From assembly GCA_030015575.1 (NCBI GenBank), contig CM057347.1, positions 507,039,176 to 507,103,175 on the forward strand: a stretch of DNA of 64,000 bases, written 5' to 3'. This stretch comes from Agapanthus africanus. Lineage: Eukaryota; Streptophyta; Magnoliopsida; Asparagales; Amaryllidaceae. The position numbers were made by a program, and so were the translations under genes. A model generated the notes under the pieces. That model searched no databases, was not told the DNA's origin, and saw only the letters and a program-made list of their open reading frames with translations. Positions 10,676 to 21,257 of this stretch are shown here, in pieces. Every line of letters begins with the position of its first letter. Position 1 is the first letter of the stretch.

Positions 10676-12196
10676 ACGGGTAAAACTATTAGGATCCTTC
10701 GATCTGATCGAGGAGGAGAATACTTGAGCAATGAGTTCCTGGACTATCTAAAAGAGAAAGGGGTTCTCTCTCAGCTTACTCCTCCCTATGCACCACAGCA
10801 CAACGGTGTATCGGAGCGGAGGAATCGCACCCTATTAGATATGGTACGCTCTATGATGAGTAATGCTGAGTTGCCTATTTTCTTCTGGGGGTATGCGCTT
10901 GAGACAGCCATATACCTATTGAATCTAGTTCCATCTAAATCTGTACCCACCACACCATATGAGATATGGAGTGGGAAGAGACCATATTTTAAACGAGTTA
11001 AGATATGGGGTTGTCCGGCCTGTGTCAAAAGGCAAAATCCGGACAAGCTCGAGGCACGATCAGTTCTTTGCAAGTTTGTGGGATATCCAAACAATTCTCA
11101 AGAATATTTTTTCTACCACACTGAGGAACAAAAGGTGTTTGTTGCTCAACATGCCACCATTTTGGAAAAGGAATTTCTTGCAAAAGAAATTAGTGGCGAA
11201 GAGGTAGAACTGGAAGAAGTTCCAGCAGCACAAACTGCAACTGAAGATTTAGTGGAACCAGAGGATTCAGTAGTTCCCGACGAACCCCCGCCTCTCCGCC
11301 GATCTAGTAGGGTTCCTCATCCACCTGAGAGATACTACGGTTTTCTTATCGATGGTGGGAGCGAGGATTGCATCATGGAATATTATGACCCGACTATTTT
11401 CGAGAAGGCCATCACGAGTGGTGACTCTGTGAAATGGCTGGATGCAATGCGATCTGAGATGGAATCCATGTACACTAACAAAGTATGGACTTTAGAAATT
11501 GCTCCTGAAGGGGTAAAATCCTTTGGGAGCAAATGGATCTTTAAGAAGAAACTTGGTGTAGATGAAAAAGTTGAGACTTTCAAAGCTAGACTTGTTGCAA
11601 AGGGTTTTCGTCAACGACCAGGTGTGGATTATGACGAAACCTTTTCTCCAGTGGCTATGCTTAAGTCCATCCGGATCTTACTTGCCATTGCTGTATACCA
11701 TGACTACGAAATCTGGCAAATGGATGTTAAGACCGCCTTTCTAAATGGTGATTTGGAAGAGTGCGTGTACATGACTCAGCCAGAGGGCTTCGTAGACAGT
11801 GGGAGCGGCGGAAAGGTGTGCAAGCTGCTTAAATCCATCTACGGGTTAAAGCAGACATCGCGGAATTGGAACATCTGTTTTGATGTTGTAGTCAAAGAGT
11901 TTGACTTCATAAAAAACATAGATGAACCTTGTATATACAAGAAGGTGGCAGAGAGTAAGGCTGTCTTCCTCGTATTGTACGTGGATGACATACTCTTGAT
12001 AGGAAATGATATTCCTATGCTGCAATCGGTCAAGCTCTTCTTATCACATAGATTCTCAATGAAAGACCTAGGTGATGCCTCCTGCATTTTGGGGATTAAG
12101 ATCTATAGAGATAGATCTAGACGGATACTGGGATTGTCCCAATCCAGGTACATTGATACTATACTAAAGAGGTTTAGTATGAGAATCCAAGCGTGA
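10676..12196 (+). pseudogene. pol: copia pol, second part: integrase core and reverse transcriptase
   Basis: The frame continues the integrase after the stop at 10675: ILRSDRGGEYLS carries the second catalytic Asp and HNGVSERRNRTLLDM the catalytic Glu. A linker rich in Pro, Glu and Asp follows, then the copia RT: GSKWIFKKKLG, ETFKARLVAKGFRQ, DYDETFSPVA, QMDVKTAFLNGDLEE and the catalytic LYVDDILLIGND (YVDD). Synthesis by this domain would copy the element RNA in the particle. The frame is lost near 12190 just after the RT, where homologous sequence moves to another frame. All RT catalytic aspartates are present in this stretch. Confidence 0.92.
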
Positions 12197-12795
12197 GAAT
12201 TTATCCACGATCTTTGGACTCACTCTCTCCAAAGAGATGTCTCCCAAGACTGATTTGGAGAGAGCTCGCATGCAAGGGATACCCTATGCTTCGGCAGTAG
12301 GCTCTATCATGTACGCGATGCTATGTACCAGACCTGATGTAGCATACTCACTAAGTGTAGTGAGTAGGTATCAAGCAGATCCTGGAGAGAATCACTGGAC
12401 AGCTGTGAAGAACATTCTCAAGTACTTGAGAAGGACTAAAGAGATGTTCTTGGTGTATGGTAACGGAGAACTCCAGGTCGACTACTTTACCGATTCGAGC
12501 TTCTAAAGTGATAAGGACGACTCTAAGTCGTACTCGGGATTTGTCTTTACCCTAAATGGAGGGGCGGTTTGTTGGAAGAGTTCCAAACAGGAAACCCAGG
12601 TCCCATCAGAAGTCCAGACATATTCTGAGGCGATATCACCTGATCCGGAAGATAGTTGATCGCCGGGAGATCGAGATTAGGAGAGTTGATACGAAGGACA
12701 ACACTGCGGATCCACTCACAAAGGCCATTCCTCAGATACAATTTGAGAGACTCTTCGGGATGTTGGGTATGAGATACTACAACAGCTGGCCTTAG
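12197..12795 (+). pseudogene. pol: copia pol, third part: RNase H with internal deletion
   Basis: After a frameshift near 12190-12236, copia RNase H sequence is recognisable: AMLCTRPDVAYSLSVVSRYQ, HWTAVKNILKYLRRTK, then DYFTDSSF, which ends at a stop at 12504-12506. Homology resumes in shifted frames to about 12590 (SSKQ region). It then jumps to the C-terminal part (RSHQKSRHILRRYHLIR, VDTKDNTADPLTKA), which ends at a stop at 12793-12795. The segment normally between these blocks is missing, so the RNase H active site is incomplete. Confidence 0.85.
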
Positions 12796-12798
12796 TGC

Positions 12799-12809
12799 AA
12801 GTGGGAGAT
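12799..12809 (+). other. Polypurine tract of element C
   Basis: AAGTGGGAGAT-type purine run directly before the 3' LTR start (TGTTAATATT at 12810), the usual copia plus-strand primer. Confidence 0.85.
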
Positions 12810-14842
12810 TGTTAATATTATATGTATGCCCTAGAGGCCATTATTGTACATGATGTATATTATAATGGATGCTTGGATATATATAGAGAGGACTTTCTTA
12901 CTCGATATGATAGTATACTATCTGGTTACACTTTATCTTAACATGTTAACGAATACTGTTTTGTGATCACATGTTGATAAAGCCCTTAGGATATGTACTC
13001 GACTACTAGGACTATGATGAGATCATACTAGTGGGGCCAGGGTAGTCAACGAGTACATCTTATAACTATTCCTAATCGGGAGTGTATCGAGATAGGGCAT
13101 CGATACTCCAGAGTAAGCTAGCGTATACGCATCTTGACCCATATGATGGGCGATGGATGATCCCATATCCATTGGTGTTGGACATCAAAGATGGTGTACG
13201 GGTGCTCAGTGGAGACTTGGTACACTGAACGGATTCGCCGAGAACTCCTGGATGGTATTATACTTATCGTCAGATAGCAGTTCTCCGGTGACACTAGTAC
13301 AGGTTAGTCTGTAGACCCGAGATCGCCGTAGAGTCTTGTGTGATTCCCACTGTGCTTTGATTTCCACCTTACCACGTCCAAGAGGCAGTGCAAAACGGTG
13401 GCTTTTGGGTACAGTCCCGAATCACATGGAGGCAATGAGCGATAGGAGGGGTTTCGTCTCTCCCAGTATAGGGAGTTGATGTTGTGCTGTGTTTGATTGG
13501 CTATAATTGGAAGTCCCTGGCCAGGGCTGATATGGAGATTTACTGGTAAGCGTTATCAGTAGTTTCTCGACCCGTTATGAGCCTTACATCGACACGACTT
13601 ATCGGTTACTGGGGTCTGACGTTTTACCACCCCTAGACTAGATATGCAACATATCAGACGAAGAGATCGGACTGTACGGTAGTGTTTACTGATTGGATTC
13701 ACATGAGAATGTACAGACTTGCTTGTTGATCTTCTGATCGCTCAATACCTGGATGGCTGTTACGTTTAGCTGACCGCTTGCAGCTTGTGGGTGTTTGATA
13801 TGATCATCACCTACTGCCGGCGTATTGATGATTATTTAGAGTCCTACACAGAGGTTTCTTGACTCAGGCAAAACGGAGTAGGAGCAAATATGTGATATGT
13901 GCGGGACCGAGAATAATACGATATGAGATACCATATTCTATTCTCGCGATATATGATATCGGCCGGGTATATGTGATATAGCCGGGTCATCGGATCAAGT
14001 GTTGATTCGATGAATCGGTACATGAAATATTAGTCGGTTATATGCGATATAGCCAGATTGTCGGATCAAGTGTTGATTCGATAATTTAATGTATAATTAT
14101 ATATGTGATATATTACATTACATTATCTAATATAAGCTCACTTTATTGATTCATTTTCTCACCGGATAATACATTGATATATATGCGATATATGTTAATT
14201 GTATTATTTTCTTTTGTTACAAAAATATATTATATATGTGATATATAATATTGTAATAAGTTATGATTACAAATGCAATATGATTTGTGGAGATTAAACA
14301 TAGTTAGGGTTTGATTTAGGTTAGCATTTTCATGAAGCTTCTAGAAGCTTTATTTTGTTTTAAGCTTAGATATTTTGGATTGATATTTTGAGTACATATT
14401 TCTTAACCCAAACCAAACCCTTTACCCTTGTTAATTCTCTACAAGGGTTAAGTCTTCATACTTAACCCAAGGTTGGATTTGTAACCATGATAACAATTTC
14501 ATTATTCATCACAAATAGATTTCTTCTTCTTCTTCCTCTTGAAAAGCTTTCTAGCTTTTGGGTTAGTGATGAATAAGTGTGAGAAATTGAAATAAAAAGA
14601 GAGCTAAATTGCTACTTCATCATCCTTATCTATTCTAACCACTTAGATTAGGGTGTTCACTTCATTAATACTTGATTAGAGAAGTGAGAGCTTGAGTTAT
14701 TGATTCTTCAAGGTAGATCATCTTCGAAAAGGAAGACTTCAAGCAAGCATGGATCATTCGGCTTGTGGAGCCTCTCTAGAGTCCAGAAGTTCATGGATCG
14801 TGACCAAGGGACTACTACTCGGAGCTTATGAAGCGAAGGAAC
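12810..14842 (+). repeat. 3' LTR of element C, left part
   Basis: Collinear with 5197-7240 of the 5' LTR. It stops in the sequence GAAGCGAAGGAAC at 14842, where element B is inserted, and resumes at 27284. The 5' LTR runs through this point without interruption, which proves the insertion. Confidence 0.92.
14838..14842 (+). repeat. Target-site duplication GGAAC (left copy) of element B
   Basis: GGAAC occurs here and at 27284-27288, directly outside the two LTRs of element B. It is a 5-base duplication, typical of LTR elements. Confidence 0.9.
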
Positions 14843-15676
14843 TGTAGGGTGTTTTTCGTCACCCCATTGAGATGGGAATAGGCGCTCGCTTGTCAGGCGT
14901 ACCGCAGATTCCCCCTGTCTAGGGTAGGCCGGGGTTTATTGATTGTGGGGATCCGAATCTTCGGCAACCGCGGATTAAGCTGTCGTTAGTTACCCCTCGC
15001 CTTCGGTGCGAGGGAACCTCCGATTGATTTGGGTTAAACTGGTCATGCAAAATTTTTTTTGGGAGGGACAGTGTTGTGGAGTGTGTGTGCATCTATACAT
15101 ATATATACATGTATACATATATATAAAAAAAAAGGGAAAAGCGCCCAGAGGACGCGTGGAGCCAGCGCCTTGGGAGTTCCCCTTTGTGGGTTTTATGGTA
15201 AAAAACTATTTAGTTTTATAAAAGGAAGAGTAAAACTCTTGATTTGACTCAAAAGAAAAAAGAAGGTTTTAGAACCTTGAGGAAGTAGAAAGATCTCAGA
15301 TCTGAATTCTTTTTTGGAGAGAGAAAGAAAAGTTGTTGGGATATTTTCATTATCCTTGCCCTTATAGGCTATACACTTTACATATAGCCCCTCGGGCTCT
15401 ACAAAAATGGCATTTTGCCCATCCCATAGCTCATGTGCCATTTCTTTTTGCACATAAACCATGGGCTTTATAAAATTTGGCTTTATGCCCATTTTCTTAC
15501 ATTTATTCATAAAAATACAAGAAATACAACAAAATTATTTATTACAAAATTTTTCTTTTGGCATGGGGGAGGCCGGCCGCTTCATGTTCGGGCTCGCTCT
15601 GGGCATTAGCCCACTTGACTTGGGGTTGACTTTGATTTTGACTTGGTCATCCGGGGTGTAAATTTTTACCCCAACA
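14843..15676 (-). repeat. 3' LTR of element B (internally deleted)
   Basis: 834 bases against 1720 in the 5' LTR. Both ends match the 5' LTR. Two blocks are missing here: about 160 bases after TTAAACTGGTCAT, and about 720 bases between GCCAGCGCCTTG and TTTGTGGGTTTT, the block that holds the G-box palindrome array in the 5' copy. Repetitive sequence at the break suggests slippage or unequal recombination. Confidence 0.9.
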
Positions 15677-15690
15677 AATTGCCCCCCATC
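15677..15690 (-). other. Polypurine tract of element B
   Basis: On the minus strand this reads GATGGGGGGCAATT, directly adjoining the 3' LTR. Elements E and G have the same arrangement of a G-run followed by four or so bases and then the LTR. Confidence 0.85.
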
Positions 15691-15780
15691 AATAAATGCA
15701 CGCCACATATGTGGGTCGTGTGCATGAAATTGATGGATCTTCTTTCACGTGGAGGTCGACTCCGTTTTGATGACATGGAT

Positions 15781-16240
15781 GTCGTTTCTGCCATTTTAGC
15801 GACGTGGACGGTCGGTTCTGCCCTTTTTGCGACTTGGACGGTCGATGTTGCCCTTTTAGTGATGTGGACGGTCGGTTCTGCCCTTTTTGCGATTTGGAAG
15901 GTCGATGATGCCCTTTTTGCGACGTGGACGGTCGATGCTACCCTTTTTACGACTTGGACGGTCGGTTCTGCCCTTTTTGCGACTTGGACAGTCGATGCTG
16001 CCCTTTTTGCGACGTGGACGGTCGATACTGCCCTTTTTACGACTTGGACGGTCGGTTCTGCCCTTTTTACGACTTGGACGGTCGATGCTACCCTTTTTGC
16101 GACGTGGACGGTCTGTGCTGCCCTTTTAGCGATGCGGACGGTCGGTGCTGCCCTTTTAGCGATGTGGACGGTCGGTGCTGCCTTTTTAGCGACGTGGACG
16201 GTCGATGCTGCCCTTTAAGCGACGTGGACTGTCGGTTCTT
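15781..16240. repeat. 30-base tandem array of element B (~15 copies)
   Basis: Monomer GTCGATGCTGCCCTTTTTGC plus GACGTGGACG, 30 bases, repeated about 15 times with substitutions but no net insertion or deletion, so copies stay in register throughout. Many copies carry GACGTGG, an ACGT core. The array lies next to the PPT side of the 3' region. Long open frames across it on both strands arise because the monomer length is a multiple of three; they are not counted as genes. Confidence 0.9.
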
Positions 16241-16581
16241 GATTTGACTTGCTCCGCTTCTTGCGGTGTCACGGTTGAAGTTGACTTGCTGATTCGAACT
16301 GATTTTGGTTGACATCAGCACCACTGCACTGGAATATGGTACCAGGAGAGAATCATCATCTGTCACGAGGCGATTTCCCTCATTCCCAGTTTAACGACTT
16401 AGGGGTCATCTGTTCCCAGTTTAACGACTTAGAGGTCATCTGTTCCCAGTTTAAAGACTTAGGAGTCTATTGGATTGGAGTTTGGAATTTTGGGGTTAGG
16501 GTAGGCATCAGCGTTGCTAATACTGAAGCACATATGCCAGGAGCAATTCATCATTTGCCTTTTCCTGTTGGGAAGCGGTGG

Positions 16582-16797
16582 CTTAGGAGATAGGTTTAGG
16601 TCTCTATCACTTAAGGCTTTTCAATTTTATGAGCCCTAAGGGTCCCATAAAAGCATTTTCTCCCTACGAGTCGAAAGGATCTCGTAGGTGCACTTTCTCC
16701 TTAGGAGTCGTGGGGATTCCCAAGTGTGTTTTTCCTTTGTGAGTCGTAAGGATCCCACGAAGGTTTGTTCTCCTCATATATCGTGAGGACACATGAG
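16582..16797. repeat. Hairpin cassette B-1
   Basis: Six hairpins in 216 bases. The leader is CTTAGGAGATAGG with CTATCACTTAAG. Then come TTTTATG/CATAAAA (16625-16652), CCTACGAG/CTCGTAGG (16663-16688), CTTAGGA/TCCCAAG (16700-16724), CCTTTGTG/CCACGAAGG (16734-16763) and CTCATAT/ACATGAG (16773-16797). Stems differ from one another; the 10-base loop stays close to TCGTRAGGAT. Spacing is 34-39 bases, with T/C-rich linkers. Confidence 0.8.
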
Positions 16798-17239
16798 TGG
16801 TTCTTTCCTAATGGAGCATAACTCCAAGGGCGGAGACCGGCCACGTAACTGGTGATTGCGGTGGGACATGGGTATGCTGAGAATTATTTGAGCCCGTGGA
16901 TTGTATACGGCAGTCAATTTGGGGACTAACCGTAGGGCCGGGAGAATTTTGAGGAGTTGGATTTTGGTTGGCGTCGGCATCGCTACACTAGAATATGATA
17001 TCAGGAGCGACTCATCATTCGCCGTACCTTACTGGCCTGGCTTTTGCAAAAGTTGGGGACTTGGAATTTAGATCTTGTTTGGCATCAGCATTGTTGCACT
17101 GGAGCAATGCCAGGAGCAACTCATCATTTGCCTCGGGAGGACTTGCGATTTAGGTTTTGGTCGGCATCAGCACCGCTGACACTGAAGCATAACGCCAGGA
17201 GCGACTCATCATTTACCATTTCCCGTTGGGGAGCGGTGG

Positions 17240-17560
17240 CTTAGGAGACAGGTTTAGGTCCCTGTCGCCTAAGACTTTTCAATTTTATGAGCCGTAAAGG
17301 TCTCATAAAAGCATTTTCTCCCTACGAGTCGAAAGGATCTCGTAGGTGTATGTTCTCCTTAGGAATCGTGAGGATCCCTAAGTGTGTTGCTCCTTTGTGA
17401 GTCGTAAGGATCTCACATAGGGATTTTCTTCTCACAAGGTCGAGAGGACTTTGCGAGTGTATTTCATCTCTTTTCACGAGTTTGCGCCCTTTCAGGTTTT
17501 CACAAACTCGCCAGTAGTCCTGCTGTTTTTACTCACGGAGCCCTTTCGGGTTTTCATCCA
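17240..17560. repeat. Hairpin cassette B-2
   Basis: Second cassette of B. The lead hairpin CTTAGGAGACAGG/CCTGTCGCCTAAG (17240-17273) is 13 bp with one mismatch. It is followed by TTTTATGAG/CTCATAAAA (17283-17310, perfect 9 bp), CCTACGAG/CTCGTAGG, CTTAGG/CCTAAG, TGTGAG/CTCACA and a CACAAGGTC/GACTTTGCG type. Two hairpins of another class close it: CGAGTTTG/CAAACTCG near 17479-17511 and CACGGA/TCCATG near 17534, each around a CCCTTTCRGGTTTT loop. Confidence 0.8.
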
Positions 17561-17743
17561 TGCCCATTTTGCTTGTGGACATACCCTTTTTTTTTACCGC
17601 TGGTGGGACTTTGAAAGTAGTCTCACTGGTAGGACTTGGGGGAGATAGGGGTCGTTTACGCCCGTGGATTGTGTACGGTTTTGCAGGATGTATGATCCGG
17701 ACCGTAGAGCTGGTGTGCTCAATTCGCCTGCGACTTGGAGCAT

Positions 17744-18844
17744 TCACACGTAGTATTTTTTGAGATATCGGCCATTGATGGGTGGCATGGGCCTTTCTCC
17801 CTCGGCACTTATTAGTTGGTAGAATCCTCCGTCGAACACTTTCTCGATGACGTATGGTCCTTCCCAGTTTGGCTCGAATTTTCCCTTGGCTTGTCGATTG
17901 GGGATGATCGGTCTTTTGTGCACCAACACCAATTCACCTTTCTTGAAAGCGCGGAGATGGGTTATCTTGTCATAGGCCCGTGACATTTGGGCTCGGTATA
18001 GCTCCAGATTTTGCTGCACCGCGAGCCTCTTTTCTTCGAGGGCGTCGAGCTCTTCAAGCCGAAGGAGCGTGTTTTTCTCCTCCGTCAATTCGTGCTGAAC
18101 AACCATTCTTAAGCTTGGAACTTCGACTTCGAGGGGGAGGACCGCCTCCACTCCGAAGAGCAATGAGTATGGAGTGGACTGAGTTGGAGTACGGTGCATG
18201 GTAAGATATGCCCACAACGCCTCGTGAAATTTGAGATTCCAGTCTCTCTTATTGGCTGAAGTATTTTTCCTCAGGAGCTTGCATAGAGTCTTATTGAAGG
18301 TTTCGGCTAGCCCATTGGCTCTTGGATTATAGATGGATTAATATCTCCAGTCTATCTTGTGCTGAATAGCGAACCTTGAGACTTTGAACCTCTTGAAAGA
18401 AGGCCCGTTGTCAGAAATGATTCTTCTTGGTGTACCGAAGTGGCATAGAATATTATGTTAGAAGAATGTCAGAATATCTTTTATCTTGACTTCTTTTAGA
18501 GGGATAGCCTCAGCCCATCTGGAGAAGTAGTCTGTTGCGGCCAGTATGAACCGATGGCCTCTAGATGACGGAGGATCAATTGGGCCAACTATGTCGGTTC
18601 CCCAGACTTCGAAGGGCCACGACGCCACCGTAGGATGCAACGGATTGGGGTGCTTGTGAATGAAATCACCGTGAATTTGGCAGATATAGCATTTCTTCGC
18701 ATGCTCTCCGCAATCCCGTATCATGATGGGCCAGTAATACCCAAGCCGTTTAATTTGAAGTCGCATCTTGGGGCTAGATTGGTGAGCGCCGCAAACGCCC
18801 GAGTGAACTTCTTTCATGATTTTCCGGGCTTCGGCCGATGACAA
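17744..18844 (-). pseudogene. int: integrase of element B
   Basis: Integrase inserts the cDNA in the nucleus. From 18844 the minus strand shows the zinc domain (HSGVCGAH, then KKCYICQIHG: H-H-C-C) and the catalytic core: first Asp in WGTDIVGPI, second in IISDNGPSF (about 18400) and Glu in NGLAETFNKTL (about 18290). The C-terminal part at 18217-17744 has KKGELVLVHKRPI and the GPY/F-type motif KFEPNWEGPYVI, ending RYLKKYYV. In-frame stops near 18455 and 18336 break it, but all three catalytic residues remain. Confidence 0.9.
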
Positions 18845-18853
18845 ACATCTGAG

Positions 18854-19237
18854 CTAGAGTTGGTCATTTGACCTATGGTATAGCGTGTCATTTACAAACA
18901 CGTATCGGAGAGCTCTTTTCTTCAGCTGAATCCTTGCAGATTTTCCTTCGGGTAGCTTGTCGTATCGGAGGTACTCTATGAAGGGTTCTCTCCAATCGAG
19001 CTCGTCTTGGATGATCGAAGCTTCTTCGGCAGGATTGCCCTTCTGTTCCGTACTTTCCTCTTCGCGTAGAGAGACTGGGGGTAGAATTTGCCGTCTCCTA
19101 ACTGTGATCAGAATTTCGTCCATGTCAGAATCAGCCAGCTCCTTGGCTAAGTGAGCGAGTACGTCAGCCTTTCCATTCAACGCTCTAGGGACTCTCATTA
19201 GTTCAATGTGAGTGAACCGTTTCATGAGTTCCATCAC
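18854..19237 (-). pseudogene. linker between archaeal RNase H and integrase (element B)
   Basis: Continuation of pol. The stretch begins FTHIELMRVPRALNGKADVLAHLAKELAD, the C-terminal part of the archaeal-type RNase H fold, where the N-x-x-AD-x-LA pattern carries the last acidic residue. It runs through an acidic linker to LKKRALRYVFVNDTLYHRS, the segment that precedes the integrase zinc domain in gypsy pol proteins. Stops separate it from both neighbours. Confidence 0.8.
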
Positions 19238-19267
19238 TCGGCCTCTGTACCGATCTAACTCGAGTTT

Positions 19268-19654
19268 TTATATCTTATAGTCGCCGCTTACTTGGTTGAC
19301 GACAAGCTGGGAGTCACCGTAAACCCGTAGCCGAAAGATTTCCATTTCTATGGCGAGCACCAGACCGGCTATCAGAGCTTCATACTCAGCTTCATTGTTT
19401 GTTCGAGGCTCGGTGAGAGCGAAAGAACGCCGTAGGGTTCCCATTGATGGCGTGATGAACACCAATCCTATCCCTGCTTTTATCTCTGATTTACTGGAGG
19501 TCCTTATTGATGAGGCTCCATCGAAGTAGAGCTCCCAACATGGCTCATCTTCCTCGAGGTGCAGCACTTGTTCATCGGGTAATTCACAATTTAGCGGCGA
19601 CCCTTCTGGTATAGGATGAGCGGCGAGGAAGTCTGCAAGAGCTTGCCCTTTCAC
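19268..19654 (-). pseudogene. archaeal-type (second) RNase H of element B
   Basis: After KGQALADFLAAHP the minus strand shows WELYFDGASS (first Asp), GIGLVFITPSMG, LTEPRTNNEAEYEALIAGL (Glu) and LRVYGDSQLVVNQVSGDY (second Asp). This is the archaeal-like RNase H that plant Tat elements carry behind the canonical domain. It removes RNA from the RNA/DNA hybrid. Its presence is the main evidence for lineage. A stop near 19265 separates it from the linker to the left. Confidence 0.88.
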
Positions 19655-20822
19655 TGCTTTCTGATGAGAATCAGCGGTTTATTTGGAATAGGAGCGGCCA
19701 GCATTGGAGGGTGCAACAAGTACTGTTTGATGCTTTCGAACGCTTTTTGATATTCGGCATCCCAGACAAAAGGAGCTCCTTTCTTCATTAGCTTTGAGAA
19801 GGGCCTATATCTCCCCGATAAATTTGAGAAAAATCTCCGTATATAAGCAAGCTTGCCTTGAAAAGATCTTAGCTGCATCAGACTCTTCGGAGGGGGCATC
19901 TCCTTGATGGCCTTTATCTTGGACGGGTCAACTTCAATCCCTCGATGTCGGACTATGAAGCCCAAGAATTTTCCTGATGACATGCCAAAAGCGCACTTCA
20001 GAGAATTCATTTTTAGATCGTACTCCCTCAGTCTGGTGAGAACGGTCCTAAGATCTTGGATGTGGTCGGCCTTGGCTTTAGTTTTGACGACCAGATCATC
20101 AACATAGCATTTGACGACTTTATGGATTAAGTCATCAAAGATATTAGTCATTGCCCTTTGATATGTAGCACCTGCGTTCTTCAGTCCGAACGACATCACC
20201 TTGTAGCAATATATTCCGATTGGGGTTCGAAATGCTGTGTGTTTCTCATCCTCAGGCAACATCTTGATCTGATTATATTCAGACGAGCCATCCATAAAGG
20301 TGAACAGCTCGTAATTTGAGGTGTCATCGACCATCATTTCCATGACCGGTAGCGGGAAGTCGTCTTTAGGACAAGCCTTGTTGAGATCCCTGAAATCGAC
20401 ACAAACTCGGATCTGCCCATTTTTCTTCTTCACTGGGACTATGCATGCGATCCAGTCCGCATATTTCTCATCCCTGATGAAGCCGGCATCGATGAGCTTC
20501 TTGGTTTCCTCGATGATCTTTTCTTCTAGTTCCCTTCTCATTCTTCAGGGAGCTTGTTTGACTGGCTAAGCATCAGGAGATATAGCCAGTTTATGCACGG
20601 CCACTTCAGGGGAAAAGCCAGGCATTTCTTTGTACGTCCACGCGAAGCAGTCGACGAACTCGTACAGCAGGGCGATTATCTGCGCTTTCATTTCCTCTGA
20701 CAAGAGCGAGCTGATGTAGGTCGGCCTTGGATTATCGGGCGTTCCTAAGTCAATCTCGGTTAGCTCGTCAAAGGTTGCTTGTCCGCCCTCTTCGAGCTCT
20801 TGAGGAGCTTCTTCTGGCTCGG
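19651..20822 (-). pseudogene. pol: reverse transcriptase of element B, canonical RNase H deleted
   Basis: The open frame 20541-19651 (296 aa) carries the gypsy RT motifs in order: FIRDEKYADWIACIVPVKKK, RVCVDFRDLNKACPKDDFPLP, FRTPIGIYCYKVMSFGLKNA, the catalytic KCYVDDLVVKTK (YVDD) and KFLGFIVRHRGIEVDPSKI. N-terminal pol sequence continues to 20822 behind two in-frame stops near 20566 and 20545. After PLILI at about 19665 the sequence jumps to KAVKGQALADF. The ~130 residues that form the canonical RNase H in element G at this point are absent. Confidence 0.9.
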
Positions 20823-21257
20823 CTATCTCGTCATCATCATTGATCTTTCGCTGGCCTCACCAACATGGATCTCGTAGCACGCTTTGGAATCAGGTTGAAT
20901 GTAGCCTATCCCCCGTCTATCTAGAATTCGTCCATCGATGAGTGCTCGGACCTGGGGCGGATGCCATAACCCTTCATAAAACTTTTCTTCGGACTCCGTT
21001 TGATATAACCGGCATCCGCACTTTTTAAAATATTCCCGCATCTCGGGTGCATAGTATCTGGGATTGAGGACGGCTCTTATGTCTCTCTCATATGGAAGGC
21101 ACGCGGCAGACAAATCGTCCGGGTGCATAATAGGATTTGACCCATAAAACAGGATGCCCTTTTGTCTATTTTTCCTTCCGTGGACGTAGAAGGTTTTCAG
21201 CTGGTCCATGGTGGAGACTAACAATATATCGAGCTCTTTGCACATCTGGTCCGGCAC
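20823..21257 (-). pseudogene. protease-RT linker of element B with G-patch-like motif
   Basis: 145-codon open stretch between protease and RT. It contains LNPRYYAPEMREYFKKCGC and, near the end, RGIGYIQPD, a G-patch-like GxGY motif. The homologous stretch in element G has GLGYVQ in the same place, so it is a conserved part of pol in this group. A role in RNA binding or RT activity has been proposed for G-patch segments of other retroelements; here it is inference. Confidence 0.65.

Larger units (their letters stand above)
16241..17743 (-). other. 3' noncoding region of element B with hairpin cassettes
   Basis: No protein-like frame. Two clusters of short hairpins (16582-16797 and 17240-17560, listed separately) alternate with copies of a ~50-base motif built around CAGCAYCGCT...GCCAGGAGC...CATCATTTGCC (about 16310, 16505, 16970, 17080, 17160). 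Copies of GGATTGTRTACGG occur near 16895 and 17665. The same motifs recur in E and G, so the region is conserved structure rather than random spacer. Confidence 0.75.

Noticed and set aside
15643-16218. 191-codon plus-strand open frame of [10 protein letters not shown] repeats
   Set aside because: Shadow of the 30-base array of element B; the resemblance to hydrophobic helices comes from the repeat.
16582-17560. Hairpins read as bacterial terminators or integron attC sites
   Set aside because: No T-run follows the stems and there are no cassette genes or integrase of that type; the elements are eukaryotic retrotransposons.
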